DNA from: an uncultured Ruminococcus sp.
GTDB taxonomy: Bacteria; Bacillota; Clostridia; Oscillospirales; Ruminococcaceae
Reading direction: 5' to 3'
Length of the DNA stretch: 5,598 bases
Assembly: GCA_947177715.1 (NCBI GenBank)
Contig: CAMWVM010000116.1
Span: 1-5,598 of the forward strand
Under the pieces are notes generated by a model, which was given only the letters and a program-made list of their open reading frames with translations, searched no databases and was not told where the DNA came from. The position numbers and the translations under genes were made by a program. The stretch's first letter is position 1. Each line of letters starts with the position of its first letter. Below, piece after piece: positions 1 through 5,127 of this stretch.

Positions 1-294
1 GTCCTCATTCAGTCTTAAAGCTCTTGAAATTGTCCTTGCAATTTGAGCAACCTCAAGTGTATGTGTAAGACGAGTACGATAGTGATCTCCTGTCGGACTG
101 AGGAAAACTTGAGTTTTATGCTTTAGTCTACGGAATGAATTACAATGGATGATTTTATCTCTGTCCCTTTGAAACTCAGTGCGCAAATCACATTTTTCTG
201 CATAGACCAGCCTGCCCTTTGTATTCTTAGACAGACAAGCATATTCACATAAGCTATGTTCCTCTAACATTTCTGCATACTCTCTGGGCAGCAC
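1..294 (-). CDS. dgt: dGTPase-like HD-domain triphosphohydrolase, N-terminal part (cut by window edge)
   Basis: This is the first 98 codons of a deoxyguanosinetriphosphate triphosphohydrolase-like protein; the rest lies beyond the left edge. The family hydrolyses dNTPs to the deoxynucleoside plus triphosphate in the cytoplasm. The recognisable block is [12 protein letters not shown] (residues 38-49), [12 protein letters not shown] (53-64) and [18 protein letters not shown] (71-88). His78 is the expected first metal ligand of the HD domain; the HD pair itself would lie outside the window. The reading frame opens after an in-frame TGA with ATG at 303, but the AAGGA Shine-Dalgarno core overlaps that ATG. 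GTG at 294 sits 8 nt after AAGGA, and the length from there to the conserved block fits the family as I remember it, so I prefer GTG; ATG303 would add three residues. It is the last minus-strand gene visible, 118 bases after yigZ and behind a terminator, so it probably has its own promoter. In many Clostridia dgt is followed by dnaG and the main sigma factor gene, which cannot be checked here. Confidence 0.92.
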   Translation of the reverse strand, partial: MLPREYAEMLEEHSLCEYACLSKNTKGRLVYAEKCDLRTEFQRDRDKIIHCNSFRRLKHKTQVFLSPTGDHYRTRLTHTLEVAQIARTISRALRLNED

Positions 295-337
295 AGCAAT
301 CATCCTTTCTCGTCACATAATTATTGTCTACTAATAT

Positions 338-366
338 ATTATACAAAATCCGCAATAAAACACCTT
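338..366 (-). promoter_or_regulatory. Possible dgt promoter (perfect -10, poor -35)
   Basis: On the minus strand a perfect TATAAT lies at 343-338, about 44 bases before the dgt GTG, which would put transcription start near 331. At 17 bp spacing the -35 position (366-361) reads AAGGTG, a poor match to TTGACA. This -35 position falls inside the terminator hairpin that ends yigZ. The call rests on the -10 and on the need for a promoter after a terminator. Confidence 0.4.
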
Positions 367-376
367 TATTGCGGAT
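344..376 (-). terminator. Intrinsic terminator after yigZ
   Basis: A perfect 12-bp inverted repeat (ATCCGCAATAAA / TTTATTGCGGAT, arms 348-359 and 365-376) encloses a 5-nt loop. Read on the minus strand, the 3' arm runs into a short T-rich tail (T at 348-345, then GT). It begins 36 bases after the yigZ stop codon. The U tract is short, so termination may be incomplete. On the plus strand the hairpin is not directly followed by a T run and no gene ends there, so the minus-strand reading is preferred. Confidence 0.75.
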
Positions 377-412
377 ACTATTTTCAATATTTTTGTATAC
401 ATGCACAAAAGT

Positions 413-1033
413 TCAAGCAAAATCAGCCCAAAGTTTAGTCACTTCATCAATAACAACCGTACCGTTTGAAAGATCAATCAATTTATCTTTTAATTCTTGT
501 GCCTTTTCAGATTTAACAAACATCTGTACAGTCACATCATCTGCAAAATTTTCAGATTTCATTTTCACCTCAAATTCAGGAACAACATAAGTCAGCTTGC
601 CATAAAAAGAATAATCACATTTCACTGTGATTTCAGAACATTCACACATTATCATAATTTTTGCAGCGTCAACTGCCAGTTTACATCCGTGAGAATAGGC
701 TCTCACAAGTCCACCGCCGCCCAACAGTATTCCTCCGAAATATCGAGTCACCACAACACATACATCAGTCAATCCCTCTTTTTGCAGTACGTCCAAAACA
801 GGAACACCACCCGTACCCTGAGGTTCTCCGTCATCAGAATATCTTGAAATATTTCCATCACGCAAGATATAGGCATAAACATTGTGTCTTGCCTTTCTAT
901 GCTGTGATTTTATTGAATTTATAAATTCCACCGCCTGCTCGTTAGTTTTAACCGGTGCAATATGACCAATAAACTCTGACTTTTTCTCCACAAAACTGCC
1001 CATGGCAGGCCCATATATGGTTTTATACTCCAA
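413..1033 (-). CDS. yigZ: YigZ/IMPACT family protein (UPF0029 plus DUF1949)
   Basis: A 206-residue member of the YigZ family, whose biochemical role is not established; structural studies suggest nucleic-acid or translation-related binding. The N-terminal IMPACT/UPF0029 domain covers about residues 10-120 and carries the family signature: SDDGEPQGTGGVP at 66-78, VVTRYFGG at 94-101 and LGGGGLVRAYS at 104-114. The remaining roughly 75 residues match the position and size of the EF-G-like DUF1949 domain. The total length fits the family. I place the start at TTG 1033: GGAGGA (1046-1041) precedes it with a 7-nt gap, and the protein then begins EYKTIYGPA as relatives do. The open frame continues upstream to ATG 1108, but that extension would translate straight through the terminator stem at 1057-1082 and adds a spurious hydrophobic 25-residue N-terminus. 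The gene lies 77 bases downstream of rpmE, and expression may depend on terminator read-through. Confidence 0.93.
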   Translation of the reverse strand: MEYKTIYGPAMGSFVEKKSEFIGHIAPVKTNEQAVEFINSIKSQHRKARHNVYAYILRDGNISRYSDDGEPQGTGGVPVLDVLQKEGLTDVCVVVTRYFGGILLGGGGLVRAYSHGCKLAVDAAKIMIMCECSEITVKCDYSFYGKLTYVVPEFEVKMKSENFADDVTVQMFVKSEKAQELKDKLIDLSNGTVVIDEVTKLWADFA

Positions 1034-1047
1034 CTGTATTTCCTCCG

Positions 1048-1082
1048 AAAAAAACAGGCTCTCTGCCAAAAGACAAAGAGCC
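1048..1082 (-). terminator. Intrinsic terminator after rpmE
   Basis: Read on the minus strand, GGCTCTTTGTC (1082-1072), loop TTTT (1071-1068) and GGCAGAGAGCC (1067-1057) form an 11-bp stem with two G-U pairs. It is followed by TG and a run of seven T (1054-1048). This is a textbook Rho-independent terminator, starting 28 bases after the rpmE stop. Its T run ends one base before the GGAGGA ribosome binding site of yigZ, so yigZ cannot be transcribed from the rpmE promoter without read-through, and there is no room for a promoter between them. Confidence 0.9.
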
Positions 1083-1110
1083 AAGGTTATTTGAAATTTA
1101 AGTGACAATA

Positions 1111-1311
1111 TTAGTCGAGATTAAATCTCTTCTTAAATCTGTCTACACGTCCGCCTGTATCAACAAGTTTCTGTTTACCTGTAAAGAACGGATGGCACTT
1201 TGAACAAATTTCAACCTTGATATCCTTTTTAGTAGAACGAGTTTTAATCACGTTTCCGCAAGCGCAAGTGATTGTTGTTTCCTCATACTGTGGATGAATT
1301 CCCTCTCTCAT
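1111..1311 (-). CDS. rpmE: 50S ribosomal protein L31, zinc-binding type
   Basis: A 66-residue bL31, a component of the large ribosomal subunit at the intersubunit bridge region. The sequence begins [11 protein letters not shown] and ends with the conserved block [20 protein letters not shown] (40-59). Cys16, Cys18, Cys36 and Cys39 (CAC and CSKC) form the zinc site of the C-plus class, as opposed to the zinc-independent YtiA/RpmE2 class that replaces it during zinc starvation. The start is ATG 1311, with a strong AAAGGAGG 7 nt upstream. The frame stays open 18 codons further to ATG 1365, but that stretch has no ribosome binding site and includes the Shine-Dalgarno itself, so it is leader. Transcription comes from a consensus promoter at 1445-1417, and a strong terminator follows the gene, so it is probably expressed mainly as a single-gene transcript. 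Confidence 0.98.
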   Translation of the reverse strand: MREGIHPQYEETTITCACGNVIKTRSTKKDIKVEICSKCHPFFTGKQKLVDTGGRVDRFKKRFNLD

Positions 1312-1410
1312 TATATTTCCTCCTTTCCAAACCAAAAGTTTTATGAACTCATAGAAGCCCATCATTTCAGTTTAGACAGTAGTTCTATGTAGTAATCATT
1401 TGTCATTGAC
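1312..1410 (-). promoter_or_regulatory. rpmE 5' leader, possible L31 autoregulatory structure
   Basis: The predicted transcript start near 1410 leaves a leader of about 99 nt before the L31 start codon. In it CATAGAA (1389-1383) is fully complementary to TTCTATG (1356-1350), a 7-bp stem around a 26-nt interior. Downstream are a pyrimidine- and A-rich stretch and the AAAGGAGG site. L31 leaders that bind the protein and repress translation are known in several bacterial groups, Firmicutes included. Whether this leader matches such a motif is inference, since I cannot recall the consensus well enough to align it. Confidence 0.35.
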
Positions 1411-1416
1411 TAAAAT

Positions 1417-1445
1417 ATTATATCACAGCAAGTTAAACTTGTCAA
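1417..1445 (-). promoter_or_regulatory. Consensus sigma-A promoter of rpmE
   Basis: The minus strand carries TTGACA at 1445-1440 and TATAAT at 1422-1417, separated by exactly 17 bases. Both hexamers match the consensus fully. Predicted transcription start is about 1410. This is the strongest promoter in the window, as expected for a ribosomal protein gene. Confidence 0.92.
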
Positions 1446-1714
1446 CAGCTTTTTAATGATTTTCCAAAATTATTGTGCTCGTTTACCAATGAAGTTTGAA
1501 AAAGCTTTAATCGTATAATAATTAATTTTTATTCTGCTTTGAATTTTTGCAAAGGACTAAACCGAAGCTGTTCCTTATCATATACAACAAACAAAAAACG
1601 ACTTGTTTTTGTATAAAAAAAGTATATCATATTAAAAAATAAAGGTCAAGCTGCCGTAAAACAATAAAATAACCGTTTTCTTTCAAAAAAATTTAAGATT
1701 TTAGTAATTTCCTA
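1446..1714. other. AT-rich intergenic stretch without a recognised gene
   Basis: No open frame with a ribosome binding site and no family signature is visible on either strand. Base composition is very AT-rich. The only structure I find is the inverted repeat at 1581-1615, listed separately. The stretch separates the rpmE promoter from the promoter-like sequences and putative RNA upstream of murA. Confidence 0.6.
1581..1615. repeat. Imperfect AT-rich inverted repeat
   Basis: TATACAA (1581-1587) pairs with TTGTATA (1609-1615). Skipping one C (1588), AAACAA (1589-1594) pairs with TTGTTT (1603-1608), giving 13 bp around an 8-nt loop. On the plus strand it is followed by A residues and on the minus strand by TGAT, so it is not an intrinsic terminator in either direction. 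It could be an operator, or chance in AT-rich DNA. Confidence 0.3.
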
Positions 1715-1743
1715 TTGATTTTTTATATCTTTTGTGGTAAAAT
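1715..1743 (+). promoter_or_regulatory. Promoter-like sequence P1 upstream of the putative RNA and murA
   Basis: TTGATT (1715-1720) and TAAAAT (1738-1743) are spaced 17 bp apart. The -10 is preceded by TGG, giving the extended -10 form TGn. The start of transcription would be near 1750. It is oriented toward the putative RNA and murA. Promoter-like matches are common in AT-rich DNA, which limits confidence. Confidence 0.55.
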
Positions 1744-1772
1744 AATATTGATTAGATGTGGTTAATTTTTTC

Positions 1773-1803
1773 TTGGATTTTACAAAACATTGTATGTTAA
1801 TAT
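1773..1803 (+). promoter_or_regulatory. Promoter-like sequence P2 just before the putative RNA
   Basis: TAATAT (1798-1803) with an extended -10 TG at 1795-1796 lies 19 bp after TTGGAT (1773-1778). The spacing is long, but the extended -10 can compensate. Transcription would start near 1810, at the left edge of the GC-rich folded segment and close to the outermost complementary arm (1807-1812). Confidence 0.4.
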
Positions 1804-1806
1804 AAA

Positions 1807-2060
1807 AATAATACCGATATCTTGTATTCGATATATCTGCGGCTTGCATCTTCCTGCTTTTAGGTGCTGGGTTCTGCTTAAGGCTCTAATTATTAGATAA
1901 TGCATGCCCACTTCGGCTAATGCCAAGTCGCTTTCTCATTATGTGATTCAACAAGGGGTTTTGCCCCGTCATTCAAGCACGACTGGGCGTTAGCCCCTTA
2001 GGTTTTCAGTTAGAGATTGTATCCCTAACTGACATTAGTCGTAGGTTATAACCATTATTG
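1807..2060 (+). ncRNA. Putative structured RNA of unknown family
   Basis: This non-coding segment is far richer in G+C than its flank: 91 of 200 bases at 1841-2040 against 41 of 200 at 1601-1800, counted by hand. Complementary arms are dense. ACGACT (1979-1984) pairs with AGTCGT (2037-2042), closing a junction with two hairpins: GGGC-GTTA-GCCC (1985-1996) and CAGTTAG/CTAACTG (2007-2013, 2025-2031). GGGG/CCCC forms another hairpin at 1955-1967. GCATGCC pairs with GGC-TA-ATGC at 1902-1923, with a TA bulge. GCATCT pairs with AGGTGC at 1846-1867. Longer-range options are GCTTG/CAAGC (1842-1846, 1974-1978), CTTAAGG/CCTTAGG (1877-1883, 1996-2002, pseudoknot-like) and AATAAT/ATTATT (1807-1812, 2054-2059). 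The strand is assigned from the upstream promoters and murA; G-U-containing pairs such as T1849-G1864 also favour plus. Boundaries are approximate. It lacks the hallmarks of tmRNA, RNase P RNA, SRP RNA, 6S RNA and T-boxes as I know them. No terminator follows, so it may be the leader of murA. Confidence 0.5.
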
Positions 2061-2086
2061 AATAAAATTCTACTATTTGATAGATA
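2058..2086 (+). promoter_or_regulatory. Weak candidate promoter nearer murA
   Basis: TTGAAT (2058-2063) is followed at 17 bp by TAGATA (2081-2086). The -35 is fair and the -10 matches only half the consensus. If real, it would let murA be transcribed independently of the upstream RNA, with a leader of about 55 nt. Confidence 0.2.
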
Positions 2087-2114
2087 AAATTTCTGTCAGC
2101 CAGTTTAAATAATT

Positions 2115-2131
2115 CCGGCGTTCCATGCTGG
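2115..2131 (+). promoter_or_regulatory. Small hairpin immediately before the murA ribosome binding site
   Basis: CCGGC (2115-2119) pairs with GCTGG (2127-2131), with one G-U pair, around a 7-nt loop. It ends four bases before AAGGAG (2135-2140). A rival pairing of CCAG (2100-2103) with CTGG (2128-2131) uses the same 3' arm, so two alternative folds exist just upstream of the ribosome binding site. A regulatory role is only inferred. Confidence 0.3.
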
Positions 2132-2148
2132 ATTAAGGAGTTGTTAAC

Positions 2149-3435
2149 TTGGAAAAGTTTGTTATAAACGGCGGAAAGCCTTTAACAGGTGAAGTAACTA
2201 TTAGCGGTGCAAAAAATGCTGCCGTTGCACTTGTCGCCGCCACCATTCTCTGTGATGAACCATGTGTTCTTGAAAATGTTCCTGAAATCAGTGATATAAC
2301 TATCTGTATGAAAATTTTACAGGCTATGGGTGCTGACATTCAGCTTGTAAATAAAAATGTAGTCAAATTTGATACAAGAGGAATCAAGAATCCTCATGTA
2401 CCTTATGAAATGGCAAGATCAATGAGAGCTTCGTCATATTTCCTCGGTACGCTTTTAGGCCGTTTTCATGATGCATATGTTGCAATGCCAGGCGGATGTG
2501 ATTTGGGCGACAGACCTATCGACCAGCATCTGAAAGCATTCAGAAGCCTTGGCGCTATGGACGAGCTTAAAAACGGCGAAGTACATTGCTATGCAGATCA
2601 GCTTATAGGTTCACAAATTTATTTTGATTTCAATACAGTCGGCGGCACAATTAATGCGATTCTCGCCTCTGTAAAAGCAAAGGGCAGAACTATTATTGAA
2701 AATGCCGCAAAAGAACCCCATATAGTCGACCTTGCTAACTTCCTTAATTCAATGGGAGCAGATATCAGAGGTGCAGGTACTGACGTTATCAAAATTAAGG
2801 GCGTTGATTATCTGAAAGGTATAACATATCCGATTATTCCTGACCAAATTGAAGCAGGAACTTATATGGTTGCAGCTGCTGCAACAAAGGGCGATGTCCT
2901 TGTTAAAAATGTTATTCCTAAACACCTTGAGTCAATTACAGCAAAACTTCGCAAAATTGGTGTTACCGTTGAAGAAAACGACGAAAGCGTTAGAGTAAGC
3001 GTCGACGGAGCACTTACAAAAACTTCAATAAAAACCATGCCTCACCCAGGCTTTCCTACAGATATGCAGCCACAGTTCTCTACGCTTCTTACTCTCGCTG
3101 AGGGTACAAGCATAGTAACAGACGATATCTTTGATAATCGTTTTAGATATGTAGCTGAACTCCGCAGAATGGGCGCAGATATTTCCGTTGACGGAAAGGT
3201 TGCCGTTATTGAAGGCGTTGGTAAGCTTAACGGCGCACCTGTTGTTGCAACTGACCTGAGAGCAGGAGCTGCTATGGTTATTGCAGGGCTTGCCGCTGAG
3301 GGTACAACTGAGGTGTCAGATATCCAGTATATTGAACGTGGATATGAATGTATCGAGAAAAAGCTTCAAATGCTCGGAGCCGATATTAAACGAGTAACAG
3401 TCACAGAAGTTGGCTCTGTTCAAATGAGCGGTTAA
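2149..3435 (+). CDS. murA: UDP-N-acetylglucosamine 1-carboxyvinyltransferase MurA
   Basis: A 428-residue MurA, the cytoplasmic enzyme that transfers enolpyruvate from PEP to UDP-GlcNAc in the first committed step of peptidoglycan synthesis. It has the EPSP-synthase-like fold of two inside-out alpha/beta domains. Key residues are in place: Lys22-Asn23 (SGAKNA), the loop PGGCDLGDRP with Cys117 (the PEP-reactive, fosfomycin-targeted cysteine, equal to E. coli Cys115), Asp305 in HPGFPTDMQPQ, Arg371 in TDLRAG and Arg397 in IERGYE. Length is full. The start is TTG 2149: an in-frame TAA lies at 2134-2136, no ATG intervenes, and AAGGAG is 8 nt upstream; the N-terminus EKFVINGG also fits the family. 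Firmicutes often carry two paralogues (MurA/MurAA and MurZ/MurAB), and I do not assign which this is. The upstream context is unusual, with a long leader or separate RNA at 1807-2060. An intrinsic terminator follows at 3457-3488. Confidence 0.98.
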   Translation: MEKFVINGGKPLTGEVTISGAKNAAVALVAATILCDEPCVLENVPEISDITICMKILQAMGADIQLVNKNVVKFDTRGIKNPHVPYEMARSMRASSYFLGTLLGRFHDAYVAMPGGCDLGDRPIDQHLKAFRSLGAMDELKNGEVHCYADQLIGSQIYFDFNTVGGTINAILASVKAKGRTIIENAAKEPHIVDLANFLNSMGADIRGAGTDVIKIKGVDYLKGITYPIIPDQIEAGTYMVAAAATKGDVLVKNVIPKHLESITAKLRKIGVTVEENDESVRVSVDGALTKTSIKTMPHPGFPTDMQPQFSTLLTLAEGTSIVTDDIFDNRFRYVAELRRMGADISVDGKVAVIEGVGKLNGAPVVATDLRAGAAMVIAGLAAEGTTEVSDIQYIERGYECIEKKLQMLGADIKRVTVTEVGSVQMSG

Positions 3436-3456
3436 AAATATCAAAGTTAATAATAG

Positions 3457-3488
3457 CAGGGTCGATGATTGACATCGTCCCTGTTTTT
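3457..3488 (+). terminator. Intrinsic terminator after murA
   Basis: CAGGGTCGATG (3457-3467) and CATCGTCCCTG (3473-3483) form a stem of ten pairs with one T-T mismatch around loop ATTGA, followed by TTTTT (3484-3488). It starts 22 bases after the murA stop and ends 27 bases before the next start codon, so the following genes need read-through or a promoter located in the murA end. Confidence 0.9.
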
Positions 3489-3515
3489 GTGTAATTGCTG
3501 AAACAGGAGAACACT

Positions 3516-4343
3516 ATGATTTTATATGTATCCGATTTGGACGGCACGCTTTTAAATAAAAATGCAAAGCTAACGGATTATTCCCAAAAAACAATAAATC
3601 AGCTTATGGAAACGGGTATGAACTTCACTGTCGCCACAGCACGAACATATGCAACAGTCAGCAAAATACTAAACGGACTGAATGTAAATGCACCGATAAT
3701 ACTTATGAACGGAGCACTTATCCGTGATTTGCAAAAAGATGAATATGTTTATTCTGCAATAATTGATAATAGTGTTTCAAAAAATATAATTACAATAATA
3801 CACGAGATGAAGCTATACGGTTTTATGTACACTATCCAAAACGGCGATATGGTGCCTTATTATGAAGAAATAGCAACACCTGAAATGAGAGCGTTTTATG
3901 AGGAACGAAAAAACAGGTATTATAAGCAGTTTCTTCAAACAAGTGATTTCGGTTTGGTAAATGATAATTCTCTTTACTTTTCTTTTATTAATAAGAAAGA
4001 AAACCTAATGCCTTTTTATGATAAAATAAAAGATTTTCAAGATATAAAACTAACTTTCTACCGTGATGTTTATTCAGATGATTTATGGTATCTTGAAATA
4101 TTTTCTCCAAATGCATCTAAGGAAAATGCAGTGAATTTTCTCAAAAGTCAATACGGATATGATAAAATTATTTGCTTCGGCGACAATCTTAATGATATTT
4201 CACTTTTTAATGCAAGTAACAGAAAATATGCTGTAGAAAACGCAGCAGTTGAGCTGAAACAGCTTGCCGATGAAATTGTCGGATCAAATGACAGCGACGG
4301 TGTCGCAAAATTTCTAAAAGATAACTACGGAAAGGATTTTTAA
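3516..4343 (+). CDS. Cof-type HAD-superfamily phosphatase (class IIB)
   Basis: A 275-residue haloacid dehalogenase-type hydrolase of the Cof/YbiV-like IIB group, cytoplasmic phosphatases usually acting on sugar phosphates, nucleotides or cofactors; the substrate cannot be read from the sequence. Motif I is SDLDGT with the nucleophile Asp7 and acid/base Asp9. Motif II is Thr41 in TVATAR. Motif III is Lys202 in SPNASKENA. Motif IV is GDNLND with Asp223 and Asp227. The cap lies between motifs II and III, roughly residues 80-185, as in class IIB. Start is ATG 3516, with AGGAG 6 nt upstream. A TTG at 3495 in the same frame would add seven residues but has no ribosome binding site. The gene is followed after one base by the WalJ-like gene, so the two are almost certainly co-transcribed and translationally linked, the ribosome binding site of the second lying in the last codons of this one. 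Confidence 0.92.
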   Translation: MILYVSDLDGTLLNKNAKLTDYSQKTINQLMETGMNFTVATARTYATVSKILNGLNVNAPIILMNGALIRDLQKDEYVYSAIIDNSVSKNIITIIHEMKLYGFMYTIQNGDMVPYYEEIATPEMRAFYEERKNRYYKQFLQTSDFGLVNDNSLYFSFINKKENLMPFYDKIKDFQDIKLTFYRDVYSDDLWYLEIFSPNASKENAVNFLKSQYGYDKIICFGDNLNDISLFNASNRKYAVENAAVELKQLADEIVGSNDSDGVAKFLKDNYGKDF

Positions 4344-4344
4344 T

Positions 4345-5127
4345 ATGGCAAGAATATACCCTTTGTTTTCATCAAGCAAAGGTAATGCAACATTTGTTGG
4401 TACGCAAAACGGCGGAATATTAATAGATGCAGGAGTTTCCTGTAAAAGGTTATGCACCTCCCTTGACAGCAACGGAATACCGCCTGAAGCTATTCAGGGT
4501 ATTTTCATTACCCATACTCACTCCGACCACATTTCGGGACTTAAAGTGTTTACAAAAAAATATAACATCCCCGTCTATGCACAGCAAGTTAATTTGAATG
4601 AACTTTCCGAAAAGGATAAAGTCAATGCAAAATGCAGTTTAAATCCCGTAGATTTCTCTGATATATGTGTAGGTGAATTTAAAGTGCACAGCTTTAAAAC
4701 ACCTCACGATACAGCTGCAAGCTGCGGTTATCGAATTGAAACACCTGAAGGAAAAACTCTTGTAATATGTACCGACTTGGGTCATGTAACAACCGAAATA
4801 GATGAAAATTTAAGCGGAGCAGACCTTGTGCTTTTAGAATCAAATTATGATATAAATATGCTGAAAAACGGAAGCTATCCATATGACTTGAAAAAACGTA
4901 TATCTTCTAAGCATGGTCATCTTTCCAATAATGACTGCGGCTGTGAATTGGTAAGGCTCTTGAAAAGAGGTACATATAAATTCATCCTCGGACATTTAAG
5001 CCAGGAAAATAATACACCGCAAATTGCCCATAATTCAGCCGTATCTGCTTTGTCAGAATATGCGTCAGCACAAGACTATATGCTCATAACCGCAAGACCA
5101 GAGGGCGGAACGGCGGTGTCATTTTGA
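4345..5127 (+). CDS. walJ: Metallo-beta-lactamase-fold hydrolase, WalJ/YycJ family
   Basis: A 260-residue MBL-fold protein of the WalJ (YycJ/VicX) family. YycJ of Bacillus relatives is reported as a 5'-3' DNA exonuclease linked to DNA repair and genetically to the WalRK cell-wall system; the role here is by homology. The metal site is visible: THTHSDH (HxHxDH at 57-62), His121 in TPHDTA, Asp144 in CTDLGHV and His217 in LGHLSQENN. SKHGHLSN (188-195) is also typical. Start ATG 4345 follows the HAD stop by one base, with AAAGGA 8 nt upstream. The stop TGA overlaps the TTG start of rlmH by four bases (TTGA, 5124-5127). No WalK or WalR gene is in the window. Adjacency to rlmH is widely seen in Firmicutes. 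No signal peptide or membrane segment is present. Confidence 0.93.
   Translation: MARIYPLFSSSKGNATFVGTQNGGILIDAGVSCKRLCTSLDSNGIPPEAIQGIFITHTHSDHISGLKVFTKKYNIPVYAQQVNLNELSEKDKVNAKCSLNPVDFSDICVGEFKVHSFKTPHDTAASCGYRIETPEGKTLVICTDLGHVTTEIDENLSGADLVLLESNYDINMLKNGSYPYDLKKRISSKHGHLSNNDCGCELVRLLKRGTYKFILGHLSQENNTPQIAHNSAVSALSEYASAQDYMLITARPEGGTAVSF

Noticed and set aside
324..924. Three plus-strand open frames (88, 116 and 87 codons) opposite yigZ
   Set aside because: They are antisense shadows of a well-supported gene and resemble no family.
413..1108. 231-residue version of the YigZ protein starting at ATG 1108, with a hydrophobic N-terminus resembling a signal peptide
   Set aside because: The extension is the translated terminator hairpin. 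A proper ribosome binding site precedes TTG 1033, and family members start at that point.
1111..1365. 84-residue version of L31 starting at ATG 1365
   Set aside because: The extra 18 codons lie in the leader and include the Shine-Dalgarno of ATG 1311; L31 proteins start at MREGIHP or its equivalent.
1514..1519. TATAAT on the plus strand in the AT-rich intergenic stretch
   Set aside because: No -35-like hexamer at 16-18 bp and no downstream gene or structure at a sensible distance.
1901..1920. Six-codon mini-ORF (MHAHFG) inside the folded segment
   Set aside because: No ribosome binding site, and it lies within a hairpin; likely chance.
1841..2042. Known RNA families (tmRNA, RNase P RNA, SRP RNA, 6S RNA, T-box, common riboswitches) as identity of the folded segment
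   Set aside because: I looked for a tmRNA TPsiC/CCA end, the SRP GGAAG apical motif, RNase P P4 sequence, the T-box TGGNACC bulge and typical riboswitch cores on both strands and saw none. A model search could still overturn this.
2133..2339. Minus-strand open frame over the 5' end of murA
   Set aside because: Antisense to a certain gene; no ribosome binding site or family signature.
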